From Sinorhizobium fredii NGR234 (lineage in GTDB: Bacteria > Pseudomonadota > Alphaproteobacteria > Rhizobiales > Rhizobiaceae): a stretch of DNA of 64,000 nt. The notes below the pieces were generated by a model, which saw only the letters and a list, made by a program, of their open reading frames with translations, was not told the DNA's origin and did no database searches. The position numbers were made by a program, and so were the translations under genes. The stretch lies in the NCBI RefSeq assembly GCF_000018545.1, contig NC_012587.1, forward strand, positions 620,001 to 684,000, written 5' to 3'. Below, one piece after another: positions 52,171 to 60,963 of this stretch. Within the stretch, counting starts at the first letter, position 1. Every line of letters starts with the position of its first letter.

Positions 52171-53040
52171 TCAGTACCGCATCGAGCTGACGTACCGACG
52201 CCAGCCGTGCTCCGGTTTATAACCCAGCACAGATTTCGCTTTTTCAATAGAGAGCAACGTCTCGTTCGGGCCGATCTCCCGCTTGAACGGTACGCCGGGA
52301 TAGAAGCGTTCGACCAGGGTTTTGTTGGGAGTGGTCATCACGCCGTCTTCGTTGGCGATGATGAACACCTCGGCCCCCTTGGCGTCCCATTCCAACGATT
52401 TGCGGATCGCCTGTGCGCCGTCGCGCGAGTCGATGTAGGTCCACAGGTTAAAGCGGCGGCTGCCGGGATCGTTCTCGAAATCAGGGAAGGCCGCATACTC
52501 GCTTTCGTCCATCACGTTCGAGAAGCGCAGGCAGACGATCTTAAGGTCCTTGTCCCAACGGCAGTACTGCTTCGCCATCTCCTCACCGAGGTGTTTCGAG
52601 AGCGAGTATGAGGTCTCGGGGCGGGACTCGTATTCCTCGTCGGCGGGGAAATAATCCGGCTTGATGGTGTATGGGATGCCAAGCAGGGTCTCGCTAGAGG
52701 CCCAGACCACGTTCTTGATGCCGAGAAGTCTGCACGACTCGAAGACGTTATAGGTCGACATTGTGTTGATCCGGAAGACGTCGGCCGGTGGCACCCGGCC
52801 AGGCATCGGGATCGCCGCGAGATGCACCACGGCTTCGGTCTTGCGGTTGTGATCCCAATCGTAGCCAGTGATCGCTTCAAGCGTCACCTTCATGTCCTCG
52901 AAATCGACTTTCACGAACGGGCAGAGCGCGTCCGTAGGCTCAACAGTATCGGCATTGATGACGTCATGTCCGTTTTCGAGAAGGTCCTTTATCGTAGCGC
53001 GTCCCAACTTGCCACTTCCACCAGTTACCAGAACTCTCAT
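52171..53040 (-). CDS. NAD-dependent epimerase/dehydratase-family dehydrogenase (289 aa)
   Basis: Extended-SDR protein: the NAD site VLVTGGSGKLGRATIKDLLE starts at residue 3, catalytic Ser in ASSETLLG and the YxxxK motif in TSYSLSKHLGEE. The body is short for nucleotide-sugar epimerases and resembles uronate/aldose dehydrogenases or D-erythronate dehydrogenase (DenD) seen in OtnK/OtnC clusters; exact choice is not possible. The start at 53040 is chosen because AAGGAG is then 7 bases upstream. It likely performs the first oxidation after uptake. Confidence 0.85.
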   Translation of the reverse strand: MRVLVTGGSGKLGRATIKDLLENGHDVINADTVEPTDALCPFVKVDFEDMKVTLEAITGYDWDHNRKTEAVVHLAAIPMPGRVPPADVFRINTMSTYNVFESCRLLGIKNVVWASSETLLGIPYTIKPDYFPADEEYESRPETSYSLSKHLGEEMAKQYCRWDKDLKIVCLRFSNVMDESEYAAFPDFENDPGSRRFNLWTYIDSRDGAQAIRKSLEWDAKGAEVFIIANEDGVMTTPNKTLVERFYPGVPFKREIGPNETLLSIEKAKSVLGYKPEHGWRRYVSSMRY

Positions 53041-53070
53041 GTGCATTCTCCTTGCCAATTGCTTTAAATC

Positions 53071-54051
53071 TCAGCGTCCGCGCCCGATGGCGACGGCGAG
53101 TATGATGAGCATCCCGCGGGCTATCAGCTGCTGGCTGTATTCCAGGCCGCCGAGGATGAGTCCGTTGTTAATGATGCCGATGAGGAGCGCGCCCACGATG
53201 GAGCCGACGACCGTCCCCCGCCCTCCGAAGAGGCTGGTGCCGCCCAGCACGACGGCCGCGATCACCGAGAGCTCATCGCCTTCGCCGAGCTGAAAGCGGC
53301 CGGACTGCAGTCGGCCAGCGTAGAGCATCCCCGCGATGGCCGCAGCCACGCCCGTGATCATCAGCACCTGGAACTTCACGCGCCTCACATTGACGCCGCT
53401 GTAAAGTGCGGCGACCGGATTGCCGCCCGCGGCCATGACCTTGCGGCCGAAGGGGGTCTTGCGGATCGCGAGATGCGCGACGGTGCCGAGAACGACGACC
53501 CAGATCACGAGGACCGGGATGGGTCCGATGTTCCCGGAGCCGAAAGCGTAGGTGAAGGTGTCGTCGATCACGGGGACGGGGGAGGTGCCGCTCACCCACA
53601 TGCCGACACCTCTGGCGATGCCCATCATACCTAGCGTGACCAGGAACGAGGGTATGTTGAGGTAGGCCGTCAGCGCGCCGTTGAAGGCTCCAACGACAAG
53701 TCCGAGGCAGAGTCCCGCGACGATGCCGAACACAAGGCCATATTGCATCAGGACCATGCCCGCGACCACCGAAGTGAGGCCCGCGATCGCGCCGACCGAA
53801 AGATCGATTTCGCCCGCCGAGAGCACGAAGGACATGGCCATAGCCATGATGGCGATGATCGCCGTCTGGCGCAGGACATTCAGCAGGTTGTTCGGAGACA
53901 GGAACCCGCGGTCATGGAGCAGGATGGCGAAGACAATGAAAATCGCCACGAAGCCGATATAGACGACGTAGTCGCGCCAGTTGCCGTACCAAGGCTTCGA
54001 TGAAGTGGCCGTGAGCGGCTCCGCTTTCACGATGGTTGTTTCATTGGACAT
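53071..54051 (-). CDS. Ribose/xylose-type sugar ABC transporter permease (326 aa)
   Basis: RbsC-family inner-membrane permease with eight to ten hydrophobic segments from residue 29 on. Typical blocks: SFVLSAGEIDLSVGAIAGL, GAFNGALTAYLNIPSFLVTLG, FGRKVMAAGGNPVAALYSGVN (coupling loop) and AAVVLGGTSLFGGRGTVVG. It overlaps the ATPase gene by 11 bases. Together with the ATPase and binding protein it forms a complete three-part importer. Confidence 0.94.
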   Translation of the reverse strand: MSNETTIVKAEPLTATSSKPWYGNWRDYVVYIGFVAIFIVFAILLHDRGFLSPNNLLNVLRQTAIIAIMAMAMSFVLSAGEIDLSVGAIAGLTSVVAGMVLMQYGLVFGIVAGLCLGLVVGAFNGALTAYLNIPSFLVTLGMMGIARGVGMWVSGTSPVPVIDDTFTYAFGSGNIGPIPVLVIWVVVLGTVAHLAIRKTPFGRKVMAAGGNPVAALYSGVNVRRVKFQVLMITGVAAAIAGMLYAGRLQSGRFQLGEGDELSVIAAVVLGGTSLFGGRGTVVGSIVGALLIGIINNGLILGGLEYSQQLIARGMLIILAVAIGRGR

Positions 54052-55639
54052 TTTGACTAGCTTTCTGAATGGCGACCTGAAGGCCGAGTTCCACGCGGAT
54101 CATGCTCGACTGCGATTCGTCGCCTTCCGTGGTTGCCCAGGCGTCGATCTCCGATCGGCTGATCTCCCGCGCGAGGCGACCGTTGCTGAGCACCAGTATC
54201 CGGTCGCTGGTCGCCAACAGCTCGGCGGGCTCCGACGAGATCACGATCACGGACTTTCCGCCGCTCGCGATGCTCCTGATCAACTCGACGATCTCCGCTT
54301 TGGAGCCGATGTCGACGCCCGCAGTCGGCTCGTCGAGGATGACGACGGATGGGTCGGTCGCAAGCCACTTGGCGATGACGATCTTCTGTTGGTTTCCGCC
54401 CGAAAGGTTACGGACCTTGTTATCGGCGTCCGGGGTCTTGATGCGCAAGCGCGAGATCAATTCCGAGGAGAGATCATGCTCCCTCCGCCGATCGAGGAAC
54501 GGGCCGCTGGCGAGTTGGGCCAATTGCGGAAGGCTGAGGTTGTGTCCGACGGTATGTTCGATGACAAGACCCTGGTCATGACGGCTTTCCGGCACGAGCA
54601 CGATACCGGCTTCGATGGCTTCGGCGGGCGACCGAAACTCGAGAACCTTGCCGTCGAGTTCGACCGTGCCGTCGGCCTTGGCATCGACGCCGAACAGCAC
54701 CCGCGCCAGTTCGGTCCGTCCGGCCCCCATGAGCCCGGCGATACCGAGAACCTCGCCCCTGTAGAGATCGAATGAGACGTCACTCGGCTTCCCGTGCTTG
54801 CCCGAGAGGGAACGCACCTTCAGCGCGGGCTGGGTGCCGCGGTCGATCTCGTGGGGTTTGTACTCGAATCCCGTCACCCGCTTTCCGACCATGTTCTGGA
54901 CGATGGTATCGAGCGTGAAATCCGCGATGTTGCCCGACGTGACGTTCTGTCCGTCGCGCAGGATGGTGATCTCGTCCGCGATCGTCATGATCTCAGTCAT
55001 GCGGTGGGAGACGTAGATGATCGCAGTGCCGTCCGCGGTCAATTTGCGCAGCATCTTGAAAAGGATGTCGACCTCCTGCGCGCTCAATGCCGACGTCGGC
55101 TCGTCGAGGATGAGGACGCGCGCCTTCTGGGAGATGGCTTTCGCGATCTCGGTGAGCTGCGCCTGCCCGGGGCTCAACTCCAAGACGCGCGTCCTCGGAT
55201 CGACGTTCAGGTTCAGTTCCCCGATGATCTTGGCCGCGTCCTCAATTTCCCGCCGCTCATCGACTAACAGGGACATGCGGCGGGGTTCGCGGTTCAGGAA
55301 GATGTTCTGCGCGATCGTCAGCGTGGGGATGAGGCTCAGGTCCTGGAAGATCATCCCGATTCCAAGCCTGCGGGAGTTCTCCGGGGAGACTGCCGTCAGA
55401 TGCTCGCCGAAGACCTCTATCGAACCTTCCGTGGGAATTACCACCCCCTGCAAGATTTTGAGCAGCGTGGATTTGCCCGCGCCATTTTCGCCAATCAGGG
55501 CGTGGATCGTGCCAGGGCGGATCGTCAGGCTCACGCCCTTGAGTGCGTGGACGCCGCCGTAGGATTTCTTGATGTCGGTCATTTTCACCGCGGCGACATC
55601 TCGCGGGTCCGTGATCGGCGTTTGCATGGGCTGTGTCAT
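54041..55639 (-). CDS. Sugar ABC transporter ATPase, two nucleotide domains (532 aa)
   Basis: RbsA/XylG-type ATPase with fused halves. First half: Walker A GENGAGKSTLLKILQG near residue 48, LSPGQAQLTEIAKA as degenerate signature, Walker B VLILDEPTSAL. Second half: degenerate Walker A GLMGAGRTELARVLFG near 300, signature LSGGNQQKIVIAKWL, Walker B VVILDEPTAGVDIGS. This asymmetry is normal in the family. GGAGGCGAG lies upstream of the ATG at 55639. Confidence 0.94.
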   Translation of the reverse strand: MTQPMQTPITDPRDVAAVKMTDIKKSYGGVHALKGVSLTIRPGTIHALIGENGAGKSTLLKILQGVVIPTEGSIEVFGEHLTAVSPENSRRLGIGMIFQDLSLIPTLTIAQNIFLNREPRRMSLLVDERREIEDAAKIIGELNLNVDPRTRVLELSPGQAQLTEIAKAISQKARVLILDEPTSALSAQEVDILFKMLRKLTADGTAIIYVSHRMTEIMTIADEITILRDGQNVTSGNIADFTLDTIVQNMVGKRVTGFEYKPHEIDRGTQPALKVRSLSGKHGKPSDVSFDLYRGEVLGIAGLMGAGRTELARVLFGVDAKADGTVELDGKVLEFRSPAEAIEAGIVLVPESRHDQGLVIEHTVGHNLSLPQLAQLASGPFLDRRREHDLSSELISRLRIKTPDADNKVRNLSGGNQQKIVIAKWLATDPSVVILDEPTAGVDIGSKAEIVELIRSIASGGKSVIVISSEPAELLATSDRILVLSNGRLAREISRSEIDAWATTEGDESQSSMIRVELGLQVAIQKASQNVQ

Positions 55640-55653
55640 GGGCTCGCCTCCAA

Positions 55654-55679
55654 AGTGGACGGCCGAACGGCCGTCCACT
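55654..55679 (-). terminator. Intercistronic hairpin between binding-protein and ATPase genes
   Basis: A perfect 12-bp palindromic stem (AGTGGACGGCCG / CGGCCGTCCACT) with a 2-base centre, followed leftward by TTT. It lies in the 49-base gap after the binding-protein stop and probably protects or partly terminates that transcript. Confidence 0.75.
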
Positions 55680-55688
55680 CCTTTTGGA

Positions 55689-56819
55689 TCAGTTCATCGC
55701 CTTCACGAGAATGTCGGGAGCCTGGTCGCCGTTCGACTGGGGCCAAGCGTCGATGAGATTGTCGCGCGTCACGGCGAGCGCGGGGAGGACGACATAGGGA
55801 GGCGCTTCCTTCCCAAGCAGGGCGTAGCCCGCCAGGATGCCTTCTGCATAGCCCGCGCCGAACGGCCGCTGCGAACCCGTCCCCTTGACGTAGCCGTTCT
55901 TGGCCATGTCGAGGGAGATGTTGACGCCGAGGTCGCAGGTGGTGATCACGAGATCTGTGGATGCTCCGGCGGCGCGCGCCGCGGCGAGCACGCCCTCGGT
56001 TGGGACGTCCCACACAGCCCAGAGGCCGTTGAGGGTGGGATGGCCCGTCAGCATCGCGGAGGCGATGCGCTCGGATTCGCCAGCGAAGTCGGGGCCGCCG
56101 ACGCCGCTTTCGTCCACCACCTTGATGTCGGGGAACGCGGCGATTGCTTCCTTGAAGCCCACCACGCGCTCTTTGGTCGCGAACAGGTCGGAAGCGTGCG
56201 GGATAAGAGCGATCTCACCCTTGCCGTTGAGGGCTTTGGCCATGAGGAGCGCCGCGACCTTGCCCATGCCCCGGTTGTCGGAGGACACGAGACTCACATA
56301 GTCGGTACCCGGTTTCATTCCGGCGGCCGCCTGGTCGAGGAACACTATCTTGATCCCCGCGGCGGCGGCTTTCTTGTAGGCCGCGGCCGTCGCAGACTGC
56401 TCCGCGGGGACAGAGATGATGATGTCGGGTTTTAGCGCCATCACGCTCTCTATGTCGGCCACCTGCTGTTCGGCCTTATAGCCGGCGTCGGTGGTCGCGA
56501 TGATCTTGATGCCAAGTTCGTCGAGAGCCTTCTTCTGGCCCGCCATCTGGGCTTTGGCCCAATCCGACGCCGTATAGTGCATGACGATCGCGGCCGTCGC
56601 GTTCTTGGTCTTGATCTGCTCGATCTCTTCGGGCGTCAGCTTGAGGTCGCTCGCCAGGACCGCCTTCTCGCCGTTCGGGCCATCCGCGGGACTATTCTCG
56701 ATTTCCTTGATCTGCTGGGTGACGTCGATTGCGTAGGCGTTCGGCGCCAAAGGCGCGCTCAGCGCCACAGCGGCGACCATCATGAGACTGCGAATCGACG
56801 TTGAAATTTCAATGCTCAT
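55689..56819 (-). CDS. Ribose-type periplasmic sugar-binding protein (376 aa)
   Basis: Exported solute-binding protein of the RbsB (peripla_BP_4) type; signal peptide residues 1-30 ending PNAYAID. The mature N-terminus has an extra acidic stretch of about 45 residues (KEIENSPADGPNGEK, LKLTPEEIEQIKTKN) before the usual first strand AAIVMHYTASDWAKAQMAG. Later blocks: MALKPDIIISVPAEQSATA, KIVFLDQAAAG, GLWAVWDVPTEGVLAAAR. Ligand unknown; the operon suggests a sugar acid or derivative. First gene of the leftward operon, GGGAGG 7 bases upstream of ATG. Confidence 0.92.
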   Translation of the reverse strand: MSIEISTSIRSLMMVAAVALSAPLAPNAYAIDVTQQIKEIENSPADGPNGEKAVLASDLKLTPEEIEQIKTKNATAAIVMHYTASDWAKAQMAGQKKALDELGIKIIATTDAGYKAEQQVADIESVMALKPDIIISVPAEQSATAAAYKKAAAAGIKIVFLDQAAAGMKPGTDYVSLVSSDNRGMGKVAALLMAKALNGKGEIALIPHASDLFATKERVVGFKEAIAAFPDIKVVDESGVGGPDFAGESERIASAMLTGHPTLNGLWAVWDVPTEGVLAAARAAGASTDLVITTCDLGVNISLDMAKNGYVKGTGSQRPFGAGYAEGILAGYALLGKEAPPYVVLPALAVTRDNLIDAWPQSNGDQAPDILVKAMN

Positions 56820-56854
56820 ATCAATCCTCCCGAAATCGAATTGCGTGATATTGC

Positions 56855-56896
56855 ATTCGATAATGAATACGTTAATGTATTGCTTGTCGATGTCAA
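56855..56896 (-). promoter_or_regulatory. Promoter of the acid-sugar operon with overlapping inverted repeats
   Basis: Leftward -35 TTGACA (56896-56891) and a -10-like TAACGT (56874-56869) 16 bases on. Two inverted repeats cover the -10: ATTC-N6-GAAT (56855-56868) and AATAC-N6-GTATT (56866-56881). They are reasonable GntR-type operator candidates. Confidence 0.5.
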
Positions 56897-56930
56897 CAGA
56901 ATTTGTTGCGAGGGCGTTTTGGCGGGGTGA

Positions 56931-56952
56931 TTGAACGGCGGTCGTCGTTCAA
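56931..56952. promoter_or_regulatory. Inverted repeat TTGAACG-N8-CGTTCAA in the divergent region
   Basis: A perfect 7-bp inverted repeat 76 bases before the rightward HAD gene and behind the leftward promoter. A likely regulator-binding site, different in sequence from the repeats at 56855-56881. Confidence 0.5.
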
Positions 56953-57027
56953 CGCAGGGGAATTCAACAATGCTCGCTGGTTTTACGGCTAGGTAGGCGG
57001 GATAGTGACGAACGAGGGTGTGAAGCC

Positions 57028-57753
57028 ATGGAGCGAGATTTCAGCGAAGTGAAACTGTTGGGCTTCGACGTGTTCGGCACAGTGGTCGACTGGAGGTCCG
57101 GTGTCGCGCGGGCGGTCGCGCCTTTTCTCGAAGCCCGCGACATCGCAATTCCTCCTGCGGAATTCGCCGACCGATGGCGAGCACTTTACGAGCCAGCAAT
57201 GGAATCGGTGAGGTCGGGAAAGCGGCCTTGGGTGCCTTTGAACGAGTTGAACCTCGAGAACCTCGTGGCGGCCCTCGCGGAGGTCGGGCTCGACGTCGCG
57301 GCTATCCCCATGGAGGAACTTGAAGAAATCAACAAGGCTTGGGAGCGGCTCGATCCCTGGACCGATTCGATCGAAGGTCTGACGAGACTGAAGTCGAAAT
57401 ACAAACTGGCCCCGATCTCCAATGGCGACATCGGCGGCATGACAAACCTGGCCCGGTTCGCCGGGCTGCCGTGGGACATGATTCTCGGGGCTGAGGTGAC
57501 GCGGACCTACAAGCCCCAGCTCGCGACTTACATCGGCTCGGCACGCAAAGCGGGTCTCGAGCCGGGGCAGGTGGCGATGGTGGCGGCCCACAACTACGAC
57601 CTCGCCGCCGCCCGGCGTGCGGGGCTCAAGACAGTCTTCATCACGCGGACTACGGAACACGGACCGGGTCAGAAAACCGACTTGCAGGCGGATAGTGACT
57701 GGCATGTTGTCGGCAATGACCTCGTCGCGGTCGCCCAGGCCCTCGGCTGCTGA
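57028..57753 (+). CDS. HAD hydrolase, type II haloacid dehalogenase-like, second paralogue (241 aa)
   Basis: Same family as the product at 49289-49999, sharing the nucleophile region LGFDVFGTVVDWRSG, the middle APISNGDIGG, Lys in RTYKPQLATYIG and the end VAAHNYDLAAARRAGLK, GPGQKTDLQ. Overall similarity between the two is evident but moderate, so they are not a recent duplication. Its role beside an SDR and opposite the kinase/decarboxylase operon is unknown. GAGGG lies upstream. First gene of the rightward unit. Confidence 0.87.
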   Translation: MERDFSEVKLLGFDVFGTVVDWRSGVARAVAPFLEARDIAIPPAEFADRWRALYEPAMESVRSGKRPWVPLNELNLENLVAALAEVGLDVAAIPMEELEEINKAWERLDPWTDSIEGLTRLKSKYKLAPISNGDIGGMTNLARFAGLPWDMILGAEVTRTYKPQLATYIGSARKAGLEPGQVAMVAAHNYDLAAARRAGLKTVFITRTTEHGPGQKTDLQADSDWHVVGNDLVAVAQALGC

Positions 57754-57783
57754 GCGAACAACGCAAGAACGAAAGGATCATTG

Positions 57784-58632
57784 ATGAACGATACAGCCAA
57801 CAAGATCATCGCCGCCGGACGGGTCGCCGTCATAACAGGTGCGGCCAAGGGACTCGGGGCCGCGATGGCCCGTCGGGTCGCCGCGGAGGGGATGCGCTTG
57901 GCGCTCTTCGACAACGACGAAGACGCCTTGAAGGCCTTCGCGTCAACCTTGAGAGTCGATCACGTGGTCGTCGTAGGCGACGTTTCGAACGCCTCGGACC
58001 TGCAGCGGCTCAGGGATGAGACGCGGGACCGTTTTGAAGACGTTGCGCTCCTGGTCAATAACGCGGGGATCACGAAGGGTGCAGGGCCGTGGGACGATCC
58101 GGCGCTCTGGAGGCGGCAGCTCGAAGTCAACTTTTTCGCCGTGGTGACCGCGCAGCATCTCTTCGTGCCGGGCATGATCGAGCAGTCGCTTCCCTCGGCA
58201 GTCGTGAACCTTGGGTCGAAGGAAGGAATCACGACACCTCCTGGCAACGCGGCCTACTCGGTCAGCAAGGCGGGTATCAAAGTACTCACCGAGCAGCTGT
58301 CTCACGAGCTTCGCAAGGTGACGCTCGGCCGGGTCTCGGCGCACCTTCTGGTGCCTGGCTATACTTGGACTCCCATGAACTTCCCCGGTTCGGATTTCGC
58401 GCCCGGCAGCAAGCCCGACGAACCATGGACCGCCGAGCAAGTGATCGAGCTTTTCATCGAGCGCTTCCGAAACGGCGACTTCTACATCATCTGCCCGGAC
58501 AACGCCGTGGCCCCGGCCTTGGACGCCAAACGCATCCGTTGGGCGGCGGAAGACATGGTGCGCAACAGGCCCGCGCTCTCGCGCTGGCACCCCGACTACA
58601 AGGACGAGTTCGCCCGCTGGCTGGCGGAGTGA
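57784..58632 (+). CDS. Short-chain dehydrogenase/reductase (282 aa)
   Basis: Classical SDR: cofactor loop VITGAAKGLGAAMARR at residues 15-30, LLVNNAGITKG, catalytic Ser in VVNLGSKEG and YSVSK motif in AAYSVSKAGIKVLTEQLSHEL. The C-terminus is longer than in FabG (FRNGDFYIICPDNAVAPALD). Conserved catalytic residues indicate an active oxidoreductase, probably on a sugar acid or alcohol. ATG at 57784 follows AAAGGATC; 30 bases after the HAD gene. Confidence 0.9.
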   Translation: MNDTANKIIAAGRVAVITGAAKGLGAAMARRVAAEGMRLALFDNDEDALKAFASTLRVDHVVVVGDVSNASDLQRLRDETRDRFEDVALLVNNAGITKGAGPWDDPALWRRQLEVNFFAVVTAQHLFVPGMIEQSLPSAVVNLGSKEGITTPPGNAAYSVSKAGIKVLTEQLSHELRKVTLGRVSAHLLVPGYTWTPMNFPGSDFAPGSKPDEPWTAEQVIELFIERFRNGDFYIICPDNAVAPALDAKRIRWAAEDMVRNRPALSRWHPDYKDEFARWLAE

Positions 58633-58979
58633 TTGAGGATCGGAAGACGGAGGAGTCCGACAAGGCGACGGTCACGAGAGTGCCCAAGGGTCGAGCGCTT
58701 CAATCGGCCCACGGCGCAAGTGGTATTGGTGTGGGTTCTAGTCAAACGGGACGTCGCGTCACGGTGACGAATTCAGATGAATTTTTCTCACCTATTTCGA
58801 CAAATAATGCGTTTGAAATGTTGCGCGGAAGGCAAGATGTTTCATCGTGCCGAGGGTCGCGATGGAGTTGCCCCGAGGCTGACATAGAGTAAAGAGCACT
58901 ACATCCAAGTATTGTTGTCGTGGATTGGCTTCCGCGAGCGAGGGAGTATTGCCTGTTGACATCATGGGAGGAGAAATAG
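58633..58979. other. Intergenic region upstream of the dipeptidase gene
   Basis: 347 bases without a credible gene. AT-rich DNA at 58770-58830 and the ribosome-binding site GGGAGGAG at 58966-58973 suggest a separate promoter for the dipeptidase-cupin-transporter group, but no clear -35/-10 pair was identified. Confidence 0.4.
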
Positions 58980-60482
58980 ATGAGCGTGCCTGCTAATAAA
59001 GTTTCGCATCCTCAAAGTAGTTCTGTTCTGGCTGGACTGGAGCCTGCCATCTTCTTCGGTTTCTTCGAGGAGCTGAGCGCTATCCCGCGAGGTTCCTACA
59101 ACGAGAAGCAGGTCAGCGATCACATCGCAGCCTTCGCTCGCGCCAGGGGCCTCGAAGTCTACCAGGACGATATCTGGAACCTTCTCATCAAAAAACCCGG
59201 CACGCCTGGTTTTGAAAACGCGCCGACCCTGATCCTCCACGGCCACACCGACATCGTCTGCGAGAGCGACGAGGGCGTCGAGCATGACTTCGTCAACGAG
59301 GGGATCAAGCTGCGCATCGACGGCGACTTCATCCACGGAACCGGAACGACCCTCGGTGCGGACAACACGGTCGGCGTCGCGCTCGCCATGTCGCTGCTTG
59401 CCTCCGATGACATCCCGCATCCGCCGCTCGAGGTCGTCCTGACGGTGCAGGAAGAGGTCGGGAAGGGCGGTGCCCAGCATTTCGATGGGTCCAAGCTGAC
59501 TGGCAAGCGCCTGCTCGACATGAACTGGCACGATCCCAAATCGCTGTTCGCCGGATGCGCGGGGGACATTTCCGCCAAATTCCAGATTCCCCTCCAGTGG
59601 ACCGACCGCGCGGCCGGACAGAAGGCGGCGCTGCTCCGCATTTCCGGACTCAGCAGCGGTCACTCTGAGTTTGACATCCACCTCGAGCGCGGCAACGCGA
59701 TCATGCTTCTCGGCCGTCTGCTCCGCTTGGCGTTGAAAGAAACCGACATCGGCGTGATCAGTGTGAACGGCGGCGTGAACCGCTACGTCATTCCCGGCGA
59801 AGCCGAAGCTGTGATCTCTTTCGATCCGTCTCGGTTCGACGCGTTAAAGGCCGCCATCGAGAACGAAGGCAAGGCGATCGCCGCGGAGTACTCCCTAAGC
59901 GACCCGGGTCTGAAAGTCACGCTGACCGAAACCGACAGCGACGTCCGCTCGGTGTTCGCGCCCCCGGTCGCGAAGGCGATGGTCTCCGCTTTGAACCTTC
60001 TGCCGAACGGCGTGCAGAGCCGGAGTCTTGTCGTGGACAATCTGGTCGAGAGCTCGAACACCGTGGCGCTGATCTCTAACGATCAGGAACGCATCGAAAT
60101 CGTGTCCACGGTGCCGAGCGCCGTCAGCTCACGTCGCTACAACATCGTCGACAAAATCCGCGAACTCGCCGACGTGGTCGGCAACGACGCCACCGTCGAG
60201 ACTTTCGCAGATTGCCCGGAATGGCCCTACAATCCGAACTCGCGGATGCTGAATGCCGGCCGCGCCGCCTACCAAAAAGAATTCGGCGAACAGCCCCATG
60301 TGGAGGTCTCGCATTCGAGCCTTGAGCTGGGCCTTTTCCGCAAGAAGGTACCGGACATCGACATGCTGTCGATCGGACCGGAGGCCTTCGACGTCCACAC
60401 CACGCGCGAGCGTTTGAACCACACCACCGTCGACTCCACTTGGCGTCTGCTCAAGGCGCTTCTTTCGGAACTCAGGACCTGA
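58980..60482 (+). CDS. PepD-like M20 aminoacyl-histidine dipeptidase (500 aa)
   Basis: Zinc peptidase of the M20C (PepD) type. Metal/catalytic motifs: ILHGHTDIVCE near residue 82, GTTLGADNTVG near 120, VLTVQEEVGKGGAQ near 155, MNWHDP near 180 and a last His in DVHTTRERLNHTTVD near 470. The lid domain carries SGLSSGHSEFDIHLERGNAI as in PepD. The family cleaves dipeptides such as Xaa-His. In an acid-sugar cluster it might cleave an amide conjugate, which is inference. GGGAGGAG upstream of ATG. Confidence 0.9.
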   Translation: MSVPANKVSHPQSSSVLAGLEPAIFFGFFEELSAIPRGSYNEKQVSDHIAAFARARGLEVYQDDIWNLLIKKPGTPGFENAPTLILHGHTDIVCESDEGVEHDFVNEGIKLRIDGDFIHGTGTTLGADNTVGVALAMSLLASDDIPHPPLEVVLTVQEEVGKGGAQHFDGSKLTGKRLLDMNWHDPKSLFAGCAGDISAKFQIPLQWTDRAAGQKAALLRISGLSSGHSEFDIHLERGNAIMLLGRLLRLALKETDIGVISVNGGVNRYVIPGEAEAVISFDPSRFDALKAAIENEGKAIAAEYSLSDPGLKVTLTETDSDVRSVFAPPVAKAMVSALNLLPNGVQSRSLVVDNLVESSNTVALISNDQERIEIVSTVPSAVSSRRYNIVDKIRELADVVGNDATVETFADCPEWPYNPNSRMLNAGRAAYQKEFGEQPHVEVSHSSLELGLFRKKVPDIDMLSIGPEAFDVHTTRERLNHTTVDSTWRLLKALLSELRT

Positions 60483-60492
60483 GGCCCTCCCG

Positions 60493-60963
60493 ATGACAAT
60501 ACCTGCATACTTCGGCAACTTCCCGTTTCCGCCAGGGGATAAGAAACCGCACCACCTGACGGCGGACAAGTTCAAGATGTTCATCTATACGGGCAACAAG
60601 CCGTACTCGAGCGACTTGAACTACCTGCTGGCGAGCACGGACAAGATGACGACGGGCATCTATCAACTCGCCCCAGGCAGCAACTTCGATCCCGCCGACA
60701 TCCACGCCGGAGACGAGGTTTACTACGTCCTCGAGGGCGAGGTGCATCTTCTCAATCCGGAGACGGGCCATACCGAACGAATGGGGCCTGGGGACTCGAT
60801 CCTGATCCCCATGGGCGTCCCGCACCGCGGATACAATTTCACCGACAAGGCGGCCGTCATCCTGTTCTGCATCGCGCCGCGCATCTGGGACGAGAAGGGA
60901 CCGCCGACTGGATATTTCGGCGCGACGCGTCTCTTCAAATCCGAAAGGAGGGTCTCGGAATGA
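60493..60963 (+). CDS. Cupin-domain protein (156 aa)
   Basis: A single cupin barrel: motif 1 DIHAGDEVYYVLEGEVHLL at about residues 77-95 and motif 2 GDSILIPMGVPHRGYNFTD near 108. N-terminal extension of 60 residues (HHLTADKFKMFIYTGNKPYS). Related small cupins serve as sugar isomerases/epimerases or lactonase partners; function is not assignable. It overlaps the next cupin gene by 4 bases (ATGA), so the two may form a heteromer. Confidence 0.85.
   Translation: MTIPAYFGNFPFPPGDKKPHHLTADKFKMFIYTGNKPYSSDLNYLLASTDKMTTGIYQLAPGSNFDPADIHAGDEVYYVLEGEVHLLNPETGHTERMGPGDSILIPMGVPHRGYNFTDKAAVILFCIAPRIWDEKGPPTGYFGATRLFKSERRVSE

Noticed and set aside
52171..53040. Naming the epimerase-like gene denD
   Set aside because: The context fits but I cannot separate D-erythronate dehydrogenase from uronate or aldose dehydrogenases by sequence reading alone.
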